Shown here: piece by piece, positions 1-5,191 of the stretch | Position numbering within the stretch: position 1 is the first letter of the stretch | Layout of the letters: every line of letters begins with the position of its first letter | From: an uncultured Eubacteriales bacterium | GTDB taxonomy: Bacteria; Bacillota; Clostridia; Oscillospirales; CAG-272 | DNA: 5,362 nt | Assembly (NCBI GenBank): GCA_900547565.1 | Contig: URHI01000122.1 | Coordinates: 1-5,362 of the forward strand | Direction of reading: 5' to 3' | The notes under the pieces: model-generated | Told to the model about the DNA's origin: nothing | Databases searched by the model: none | What the model saw: only the letters and a program-made list of their open reading frames with translations | Translations under genes and position numbers: made by a program

Positions 1-12
1 GAGTCAGAAAAA

Positions 13-26
13 ATTTCCCGGGAAAT
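13..26. repeat. 14-bp perfect palindrome upstream of the first promoter
   Basis: The bases ATTTCCCGGGAAAT read the same on both strands, centred between 19 and 20, and end 42 bp before the -35 box of the promoter at 69-97. Perfect dyads of this size upstream of a promoter are often sites for dimeric DNA-binding proteins. No regulator is encoded in the window and no second copy was seen, so a regulatory role is inference only. As RNA it would have no loop, so it is a poor hairpin. Confidence 0.35.
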
Positions 27-68
27 GAAACCCTGAACGGTTTTTGACGACTGTATTGGTGAGACAGA

Positions 69-97
69 TTGACATCCGAGCTTTTGGCGCTTATAAT
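69..97 (+). promoter_or_regulatory. Consensus SigA promoter of the membrane-anchored protein gene
   Basis: TTGACA at 69-74 and TATAAT at 92-97 are separated by exactly 17 bp, a perfect match to the housekeeping sigma factor consensus. Transcription would be expected to start around 103-105, only about 13-15 nt before the ATG at 118. The Shine-Dalgarno GGAGG at 105-109 would then lie at the extreme 5' end of the message. Confidence 0.85.
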
Positions 98-104
98 TAA
101 TTTC

Positions 105-109
105 GGAGG
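105..109 (+). promoter_or_regulatory. Ribosome binding site fixing the start at 118
   Basis: GGAGG is followed by 8 nt and then ATG at 118. An in-frame GTG at 109 overlaps this site and so cannot be its start codon. The protein therefore begins MKKHNHR, the basic n-region of a signal peptide, rather than three residues earlier. Confidence 0.85.
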
Positions 110-117
110 TGCCTGCC

Positions 118-1593
118 ATGAAAAAACACAACCATCGCACTCGGCAAAGACTGCATATCAGAATATTACTAACACTGCTTTCCACGCTCGCGCTGCTGAC
201 TGTAACCGTGCTTACTCAGATCCCGGCATCTGCCAATTCGGCACAGCGCTACTGGCACGGTGTAACATCAAGCGGCGTGATAATTTCGGACGGCGACTGC
301 CCTATCGAAGTCGAGCGCGAGGTGCTGACGTTCGATCTCGCCACACTGCCGGATACCTATTACTCCCCGGACGACCGGCAAGGTGACAGCTTTTCGTCGT
401 ACGATGCCCGCGTCACCGCTGCCTACACGTTTTACAATCCCTCCGACGCTACCGTAACGGCTCGGCTGCTGTTCCCTTTCGGAACCGGGGCGGGCTATCT
501 CTACGGCATTGACGACACGCAAAGATACGATATCACCGTCGACGGCCAACCAATACAAAAAAACGTCCGTCACACGCTGAACGATTACGGAGCACAGTTT
601 GAGCTTGAACGCGATCTCGGCCGGCTTCACGACGACTACGCGGCCGACAGCTTTTTCCGTCCGGATCAGACCGTCACCTGTTACACCTATCGCGTGACCG
701 GCGTCGACACCGAGACCTACCGTGCCGCCAACATAGCATTTGACATTAAGGATGCCGGAGGCAGCATACGGCTGTACTGGCCGCGGATGTCGGGACTGCA
801 TACCCGGAGCGACGGCGCCGTGCGGCTCAGCGCGTGGGTTGACGAGAGCCGGGAGCTGACACTGTACGTCATCGGCGACACGCCGCTCCTGCAGCCGGAC
901 TGGAAGTGCTATTCCAACGGCGGCGTCAGGGATAAGGAAATCATAGACGGCACAGCCGTTTTTGTCGGCGAAACGCAAATGACGCTGCTTGAGCTGGCGC
1001 TGTCCGAGCGACCGGAAGCCTCGCCCGTTTCCGATACGGACTGGTACAACGCCGTAATTGCCGAGTTCAATCAGAGCACTGTCGGCGAATCGGGCGTCAT
1101 AAGCTCGCTTCCGTCTCTGGATCTCAGTAACCGGCTTATGCGCTGGTATGAGTATGACATAACGCTCGGCGCAGGCCAACGCATAGTCAACACCGTGACG
1201 GCTCCCATGTATCCCACGATCGACGAAGGATACAGCCCTTCGATTTACAATTACACCTATCTGCTGTCGCCCGCCGCGACATGGCGCTCATTCGGAACGC
1301 TCGAGATCAATATCAACACGCCCTACTTTCTGCTTGACGACACGACTCCGGCCGGATTCACCCAAACCGACACCGGATACACACTGCGCACCGACCGACT
1401 GCCCGACGGCGAGCTGACATTTTCTCTGAGTGAGTCGCAGTCGCCCGAGCGTAGCCATTACAGCTACATAGTGAACATAATTGTTATTCTGACCGTCATT
1501 GCGCTTATTGTAGTAGCGATGAACGTCGCCGCGACCATAGTCGCCGTCGTGGTGTGCCTGATCATAACCGGCAAAAAGAAAAACAAGCAGTGA
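118..1593 (+). CDS. Secreted, C-terminally membrane-anchored protein of unknown function
   Basis: This 491-residue protein was not matched to a named family. Visible features: a basic N-terminus, then a hydrophobic stretch (about 14-33) and an Ala-Ser-Ala site at 37-39, together a typical Sec signal peptide. A large acidic, aromatic-rich ectodomain follows (about 40-448), with Cys at 61, 188 and 264. Residues 450-484 form a long hydrophobic segment ending in a Lys-rich tail (GKKKNKQ), so the C-terminus is a membrane anchor with a short cytoplasmic end. There is no LPXTG sorting signal. Two parts look like beta-sandwich modules: about 98-146, with a YTFYNPSD...LLFPFGT pattern followed by YDITVDGQPI, and about 345-402, with AGQRIVNTV and YTYLLSPA patterns. 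This is the style of DUF4424-like surface proteins, but the link is an impression. No catalytic motif is visible. It is transcribed alone from the consensus promoter just upstream and ends at the hairpin at 1744-1772. A sensory or structural envelope role is possible; function remains open. Confidence 0.88.
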   Translation: MKKHNHRTRQRLHIRILLTLLSTLALLTVTVLTQIPASANSAQRYWHGVTSSGVIISDGDCPIEVEREVLTFDLATLPDTYYSPDDRQGDSFSSYDARVTAAYTFYNPSDATVTARLLFPFGTGAGYLYGIDDTQRYDITVDGQPIQKNVRHTLNDYGAQFELERDLGRLHDDYAADSFFRPDQTVTCYTYRVTGVDTETYRAANIAFDIKDAGGSIRLYWPRMSGLHTRSDGAVRLSAWVDESRELTLYVIGDTPLLQPDWKCYSNGGVRDKEIIDGTAVFVGETQMTLLELALSERPEASPVSDTDWYNAVIAEFNQSTVGESGVISSLPSLDLSNRLMRWYEYDITLGAGQRIVNTVTAPMYPTIDEGYSPSIYNYTYLLSPAATWRSFGTLEININTPYFLLDDTTPAGFTQTDTGYTLRTDRLPDGELTFSLSESQSPERSHYSYIVNIIVILTVIALIVVAMNVAATIVAVVVCLIITGKKKNKQ

Positions 1594-1743
1594 CGTGCCG
1601 GTAAGCCGTTCGGGTAACTGCACTGTCGCATCGCGGCAAGTCTTTGCGCGCCACACTTATGAGGCATGAAATTGTTTCGCTTCCGCCACCCTTGACGGAA
1701 CATCCGATAAGATTTTGAAATCCGCCTTCTCAAACAAAAAATC

Positions 1744-1772
1744 AAGCTCGGCCGGTTATTTGGGCCGAGCTT
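1744..1772. terminator. Bidirectional intrinsic terminator between convergent genes
   Basis: AAGCTCGGCC (1744-1753) pairs perfectly with GGCCGAGCTT (1763-1772) around a 9-nt loop. On the plus strand the stem runs into a T-tract at 1771-1775, ending the transcript of the gene at 118-1593. On the minus strand the stem is followed by GATTTTTTGTTTG (1743-1731), ending the transcript of the DarA-like gene. The 239-bp gap between the two stop codons (1594-1832) contains no other supported feature. Confidence 0.88.
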
Positions 1773-1832
1773 TTTGACTGTCCGCAGCGGTACGGACATT
1801 TATACGGTCACGCATGGCAAAATACGCAGCTT

Positions 1833-2159
1833 CTACATCTTTTCAAAATGCTCCACATCGGTGACGAACACCGTCGCGCCGCCGACAGTGACCTTAGCCG
1901 TGCGCGGAAGACCGAGCTTCATAGCCGGTGCGTCCGAAACAACGGGCATATCCATGGTACGGGTCGAGCAGTGCGTGCGCACGACCTCCAGCGCACGGTT
2001 CAGGTCGCAGTCATCGACTCCGATAAGGAGTGTCACGTTGCCCGAGCGCAAAAAGCCTCCCGTGCTGGCCATTTTTGTGAAGGCGATCCCCTCGCTACGC
2101 AGTGCGTCGCACACAAAGGACGAATCCTGCTTGTTGACAATAGCGGTGACCATTTTCAT
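1833..2159 (-). CDS. darA: Cyclic-di-AMP receptor-like PII-fold protein (DarA/PstA/YaaQ family)
   Basis: This 108-residue protein is the usual length for the DarA (YaaQ, PstA, DUF970) family. These are trimeric cytoplasmic PII-like proteins that bind the second messenger c-di-AMP and are thought to pass the signal to partner proteins. Hallmarks seen: MKMVTAIVNKQD at the N-terminus, the TKMASTGGFLRSGN segment (28-41), the IGVDD turn (46-50) and the GGATVFV strand with a closing EHF (93-105). By recall of the Staphylococcus PstA structure, pocket residues equivalent to Thr28, Phe36, Leu37, Asn41 and Gly47 are kept. Positions 24 and 26, Asn and Arg in PstA, are Gly and Ala here, so ligand affinity may differ. 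The start is supported by AAGGAG at 2175-2170, 10 nt upstream. The gene stands alone between a perfect promoter and a shared terminator, unlike Bacillus, where by recall it lies near tmk and holB. Family assignment is firm; c-di-AMP binding is inferred. Confidence 0.92.
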   Translation of the reverse strand: MKMVTAIVNKQDSSFVCDALRSEGIAFTKMASTGGFLRSGNVTLLIGVDDCDLNRALEVVRTHCSTRTMDMPVVSDAPAMKLGLPRTAKVTVGGATVFVTDVEHFEKM

Positions 2160-2218
2160 TTTACGTATACTCCTTTCAAAATATTTGAAACGTTAATTTG
2201 TGACAATTATATATGCTT

Positions 2219-2247
2219 ATTATATCATATATTGTGCAAAATGTCAA
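2219..2247 (-). promoter_or_regulatory. Perfect extended -10 SigA promoter of the DarA-like gene
   Basis: Read on the minus strand, TTGACA (2247-2242) and TATAAT (2224-2219) are separated by 17 bp, and TGA lies immediately before the -10, giving an extended -10 (TGnTATAAT). Expected start is near 2212, leaving a leader of about 50 nt before the ATG at 2159. All consensus positions are met, so strong constitutive expression is expected. Confidence 0.87.
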
Positions 2248-2260
2248 TATTAATTTTTGC

Positions 2261-2297
2261 AAAAATCGTGCACCGACCTGTCATGTCAGTGCACGAT
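2261..2297 (-). terminator. Intrinsic terminator of the lactonase-GH20 operon
   Basis: On the minus strand ATCGTGCAC (2297-2289) pairs with GTGCACGAT (2273-2265) around a 15-nt loop and is followed by a T-run to about 2261. It lies 59 nt after the GH20 stop codon. The T-run ends only about 13 bp before the -35 box of the next promoter, so the two signals are packed together and insulate the DarA-like gene from operon read-through. Confidence 0.82.
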
Positions 2298-2309
2298 CTG
2301 CATATCATA

Positions 2310-2336
2310 CCACGGCATACAGCAAAAGCTCCGTGG
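2310..2336 (-). other. Secondary hairpin in the operon 3' untranslated region
   Basis: CCACGG (2310-2315) pairs with CCGTGG (2331-2336). An inner AGC-AAAA-GCT hairpin (2321-2330) stacks on one side, leaving a 5-nt bulge (CATAC). It lies between the GH20 stop codon and the terminator and has no T-tract of its own. It could stabilise the 3' end of the message, or it may be chance. Confidence 0.3.
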
Positions 2337-2356
2337 GACAGCGCCCTTTTGTGCGG

Positions 2357-3700
2357 CTATTTAAGCGAGGCTGTCAGCTTTTCATTCCACGCAGACAGAA
2401 GCGGAGTCAATTCATCTATGATCTGATCGTCACTTCTGACATCCGGGCAGTCGCACCATACGCAGAACATACTGCCCACCAGACTCCGGCACTGTCCGGC
2501 GCTTGCCAGATCCCAACCGTCTTTGATGTTGCCGTCGTTCCTCCTGCCGAACGTGTAGGGTGACCATTCCGACCGTATACTCCCGGGATTTACGCTGAGA
2601 TATTTTTTGGGCGGCGTGCTTCTGGCATCGTCTGTCAGAACGTAATAGCAGTAGCTGCTGTCGGCACCGATGAGCGAAAAACCGTTTTCCGCAAGAGAGA
2701 CCGGAGAGGCAAAGCGCGAATCCGATGACCAGTACTGCACCGTAAATCCCGGATTAAACTGAATATGCTTGTCCCTCTCGGGCGTCCATCCGGTCTGGGA
2801 AGTATACCTGAATTCATCGTTCCACATTCTGACCGACTCATATCCCAGCTTTTTCATCCGCTCATAAATATCATTGGCATAAAGCACAAATATATCATAT
2901 GCAACGGCGGTATTCATGTCGGTGACACGTTTGGCGGCGGCATCAAGATGCGCAAGCTGTCTCCATTTCGGCACGACGGCCGCGTCTTTTATGGCCGCAC
3001 CGTATCCGAGGAACTCATCTCCGCCAACGTCAATTGCGGTACAGCCGAGGCTGCGGAACAGACGGGCGTAGCTGTCCAGAATACTGTGAATAAATGCTAC
3101 CCCAACCTCGTTGCCCAGATCAATGCCGCGCGAAAAGTCGGTATTGTTTGTACCGCTGATCCTGGCGACCTCACCGTCCAGTGTAAAATAGCTGCCGATC
3201 CCGTAAACGCCGGCAGTGTTGTCCGGATAATCCAGGTGTACGCCGTTCTTGGCAAAGCTGTACCGGCCGTCGGTGTAAAAAATCGAATAGGTATTGCCTT
3301 CAAAAGAAAAGGAATAGGCGCCCTTTTCGCGTACGACCTCGTGCAGACGCTTGACGGTATAGTTCAGGTGGCCCGGCGAGTCATAGGACGGGACAATATC
3401 TATGCCGCGGCGCCGGGCGGCGGCGATAATATCCTTCAATTCGTCGACCGACAAAAAGCCGGGGTCCGGATGAACGGTGCCGAGCGGCCGGGAGGGACAT
3501 AGCATACCGTCACGTCCAGCGAGAAAATCATAGGCGGGACATTCGATCCCAACGCCCATATCCTCGGAAAAATGCAGCAGCAGCGTTGTCATACCCATAG
3601 AGGACATTACGTCAAGCAGACGCATAAGGCTTCGGGGAGAGAAATATTTGCGTCCGATGTCGAGCATCAGACTTTTTTCAAACGGATGTATGCTGCTCAT
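2357..3700 (-). CDS. GH20 family glycosidase (beta-N-acetylhexosaminidase / lacto-N-biosidase-like)
   Basis: This 447-residue enzyme belongs to glycoside hydrolase family 20, which removes N-acetylhexosamine or lacto-N-biose units by substrate-assisted catalysis: an acidic pair polarises the substrate N-acetyl group and acts as acid/base. Seen here: the strand and loop PSYDSPGH at 104-111 (the family's PGH motif) and the catalytic pair Asp228-Glu229 in DVGGDEF (224-230). Also seen are Trp293 in RMWND, Trp324 in QYW, a Tyr-rich loop around 350-353 that could supply the substrate-orienting Tyr, and CVWCDCP (413-419). The CVWCD and GIDLGNE patterns recall the lacto-N-biosidase-like branch rather than classic chitobiases. 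There is no signal peptide and no extra carbohydrate-binding domain, so it probably acts in the cytoplasm on imported oligosaccharides. AAGGAGG at 3712-3706 lies 5 nt before the ATG. It is the second gene of an operon, 19 bp after the lactonase-family gene. Family is certain; exact substrate is not. Confidence 0.93.
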   Translation of the reverse strand: MSSIHPFEKSLMLDIGRKYFSPRSLMRLLDVMSSMGMTTLLLHFSEDMGVGIECPAYDFLAGRDGMLCPSRPLGTVHPDPGFLSVDELKDIIAAARRRGIDIVPSYDSPGHLNYTVKRLHEVVREKGAYSFSFEGNTYSIFYTDGRYSFAKNGVHLDYPDNTAGVYGIGSYFTLDGEVARISGTNNTDFSRGIDLGNEVGVAFIHSILDSYARLFRSLGCTAIDVGGDEFLGYGAAIKDAAVVPKWRQLAHLDAAAKRVTDMNTAVAYDIFVLYANDIYERMKKLGYESVRMWNDEFRYTSQTGWTPERDKHIQFNPGFTVQYWSSDSRFASPVSLAENGFSLIGADSSYCYYVLTDDARSTPPKKYLSVNPGSIRSEWSPYTFGRRNDGNIKDGWDLASAGQCRSLVGSMFCVWCDCPDVRSDDQIIDELTPLLSAWNEKLTASLK

Positions 3701-3719
3701 AGCATCCTCCTTTTCGACT

Positions 3720-4676
3720 TTATTTTTTCCGGGAAATGACGCACAGCGGGGAGATCAGACCGACCTCGTCACAGCGGACATAATCATTTTTGCCGAATAC
3801 AGTGACGCTTCCTCCCTCGTTGGTGACAATAATGTAATCGCCTACTATGGCGAAATCCCGCGGCGATGAGCCACCGGTGAAAAAGCAGGTCAGGTATTCC
3901 GGCGTGCGCCGGGTGATATCGAAAACGCAAATTGCGTCAAGGCCGCGTTGGGAAAGATACAACCGCTTGCCGTCAATGCGGATGGCGGCCGCAGTGTTGC
4001 GGCCTTCAAAGCCGGCGGGCAGGCCGGGGACGGTCTGCTCATATGTCAGGTGTCCGTCTGCGTACGAAAACACCGAAACGGACGAGGCAAGCTCATTTGC
4101 GCTGTAAACCGTATTGCCGTCATAAGCCAGATGTCGCACGCCGTGGCCGTCCGGCACTCGGGCGCTTGATATCTTTTGCAGCTCCTCGTCGTAGACAAAC
4201 ACGGTATCCAGCCCCAGATCACAGACCAGAATATATTTTCCGTCCGGCGAGAATTGCGTGTAATGGACGTGCGGAGCCTCCTGACGTGCGGTGTCGGTGC
4301 CCTTGCCTGTATGCCGGACAGTTTTGATGCCCAATTTGTTGACGCTTCCCGAAAGATAGTTTGAGTCATATACCACACCGTTTCTGACGCATAAATGGCA
4401 GCAGACCGTGCCGTCGGTGGAAACCACGGTGCCCGGATTCTGCAGCATACCGTTTTTATCCAGCTCTGCCGGCACAATGCCGCTGAGCCGGCTGTCCGGG
4501 AACGGCTCTTTTAATATGGTATACAGCGTGCGATCATCTATGGCAAGATACATGGGACATGGGAGCGGCAAGAATTGCTTTTCTGTCAGCTTACCATTGT
4601 AAAAATCATAAACATGAACGCCGCCCTCTGCGGCGCAATCGGCAATATATACGTCAAAGTGCTGTCTGAGTGCCAT
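3720..4676 (-). CDS. Lactonase-family seven-bladed beta-propeller protein (6-phosphogluconolactonase-like)
   Basis: This 318-residue protein matches the lactonase family (PF10282), whose best-known member, E. coli Pgl, opens 6-phosphogluconolactone in the pentose phosphate pathway. Family signatures appear in the expected order: YIADCAAEGGVHVYDF in the first blade (10-25), PHVHYTQFSPDGKY (135-148), CDLGLDTVFVYD (152-163) and VRHLAYD with SANEL (180-196). Then come DGKRLYLSQRGLD (235-247) and SPRDFAI (271-277), followed by a strand reading VTNEGGSVTVF. It is slightly shorter than the usual roughly 330-350 residues. There is no signal peptide, so it is cytoplasmic. The start at 4676 is the natural one for the first blade; its ribosome site (AAAGGCAGGG, 4693-4684) is weaker than those of its neighbours. 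It is the first gene of a two-gene operon with the GH20 enzyme, which suggests a sugar-related lactone as substrate. The exact lactone is unknown, and some propellers of this family have other roles. Confidence 0.88.
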   Translation of the reverse strand: MALRQHFDVYIADCAAEGGVHVYDFYNGKLTEKQFLPLPCPMYLAIDDRTLYTILKEPFPDSRLSGIVPAELDKNGMLQNPGTVVSTDGTVCCHLCVRNGVVYDSNYLSGSVNKLGIKTVRHTGKGTDTARQEAPHVHYTQFSPDGKYILVCDLGLDTVFVYDEELQKISSARVPDGHGVRHLAYDGNTVYSANELASSVSVFSYADGHLTYEQTVPGLPAGFEGRNTAAAIRIDGKRLYLSQRGLDAICVFDITRRTPEYLTCFFTGGSSPRDFAIVGDYIIVTNEGGSVTVFGKNDYVRCDEVGLISPLCVISRKK

Positions 4677-4708
4677 AATAATACCCTGCCTTTCTTATAT
4701 GTTTTTGT

Positions 4709-4738
4709 CTTTCGGCAATATTCTCCGCAGGCTTTCGG
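4709..4738 (-). repeat. Short direct repeat in the operon leader
   Basis: CCGAAAG (minus strand) occurs at 4738-4732 and again at 4715-4709, 23 bp apart, between the predicted transcription start (about 4745) and the lactonase start codon. Two 7-mers could be half-sites of an operator or simply chance; no protein partner is indicated. Confidence 0.2.
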
Positions 4739-4751
4739 ACTGTACTTTTTT

Positions 4752-4780
4752 ATTTTATCGCATCACAGCTCTTTTTTCAA
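4752..4780 (-). promoter_or_regulatory. SigA promoter of the lactonase-GH20 operon
   Basis: On the minus strand TTGAAA (4780-4775) and TAAAAT (4757-4752) are separated by 17 bp, each one base off consensus. Transcription would start near 4745, giving a leader of about 70 nt. The promoter sits between the end of the broken holin-like gene and the operon, so the operon does not depend on upstream transcription. Confidence 0.7.
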
Positions 4781-4807
4781 CAGTTATTTTGCAGTTTTTT
4801 AAATACC

Positions 4808-4893
4808 TTATCTTTTCCCGCCAGTGTTTGGACGGTCTTGATATCTGTCTGCCCGCCAGGTAAAAATCATACCGATAACGAAGGATATCAGGC
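4808..4893 (-). pseudogene. Out-of-frame C-terminal part of the holin-like gene
   Basis: In the -1 frame relative to the upstream part, this stretch reads on as GLISFVIGMIFTWRADRYQ and ends in a basic GGKR before TAA at 4810-4808. It supplies exactly the missing second half of a transmembrane helix and the charged tail expected of an XhlA-like protein. It has no start codon or ribosome site of its own and is meaningful only joined to the gene at 4888-5145. Joined, the product would be about 112 residues. Confidence 0.65.
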
Positions 4894-5145
4894 CCCGGCA
4901 AGCGCGGCGACAATAGCTGTAACCATCTGCTGCTGCCGTATATGGGGACGCCCCTCGATCGCATCTATTTTCTGTTCGTGACGTGACAGATGCTCGTTGG
5001 TATGTTTCAGCTCGGTAGCCTGCGTAACAAGTGTTTCATTCATAGTGCGGATCTCCGACTGAACCGCATTAAGATCCGACATATCGCGTTCCGGCGCCTT
5101 AATGCGCTGCTCGTGTCTCTCCAAAATGATCTGTGCTTGTTCCAT
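4888..5145 (-). CDS. Phage-type XhlA/holin-like coiled-coil membrane protein, truncated by a frame change
   Basis: The frame encodes 85 residues. About 1-70 is a charged coiled coil (RHEQRIKAPERDMSDL, SEIRTMNETL, KHTNEHLSRHEQKIDAIE), followed by the first half of a membrane helix (QQQMVTAIVAALAGA) and then an abrupt stop. This is the build of small haemolysin XhlA/holin-accessory proteins, which sit beside holin and endolysin genes in prophages and help permeabilise the membrane. The helix and basic tail continue in the -1 frame at 4893-4808, so a single base appears to be lost in the G-run at 4896-4893, where five Gs would restore one frame. The start ATG at 5145 has AAGGAG at 5158-5153, 7 nt upstream. 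An in-frame TTG at 5235 lacks such a site and would add residues unlike the family. No endolysin or other phage gene is visible nearby, so this is an isolated or remnant gene. Family by recognition; frame break seen directly. Confidence 0.72.
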   Translation of the reverse strand: MEQAQIILERHEQRIKAPERDMSDLNAVQSEIRTMNETLVTQATELKHTNEHLSRHEQKIDAIEGRPHIRQQQMVTAIVAALAGA

Positions 5146-5191
5146 GAGATCTCTCCTTTCCGTAAGATTTGGCGCGGCCGTATTCAGATAA

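Noticed and set aside
59..100. Thirteen-codon GTG-initiated leader peptide frame (reads VRQIDIRAFGAYN)
   Set aside because: There is no ribosome site before it, and it overlaps the -35 and -10 boxes of the consensus promoter, so it would be transcribed only from a farther upstream start.
268..1179. Long minus-strand open frame of about 303 codons
   Set aside because: It lies entirely antisense to the signal-peptide/anchor gene, has no recognisable domain and an Arg/Val-rich shadow-like composition.
1633..1650. Small GC-rich hairpin (CGCGGCAA with TTGCGCG)
   Set aside because: It contains a bulge and has no T-tract, and the real terminator is about 100 bp further on.
1780..1797. GTCCG/CGGAC inverted repeat after the bidirectional terminator
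   Set aside because: It has only a 5-bp stem and no T-tract on either side; chance is sufficient.
1774..2426. Two overlapping plus-strand open frames (1774-2196 and 1848-2426)
   Set aside because: They run across the DarA-like gene, its promoter and the operon terminator, lack convincing ribosome sites and show no family motif.
2765..3502. Plus-strand open frame of about 245 codons
   Set aside because: It is antisense to the GH20 gene, whose catalytic motifs and ribosome site prove the minus strand to be coding.
3722..3736. CCGGGAAATGA shared with the palindrome region near the left end (20-30)
   Set aside because: This copy lies inside the end of the lactonase-family coding sequence, is not palindromic to the same extent, and an 11-base match is plausible by chance.
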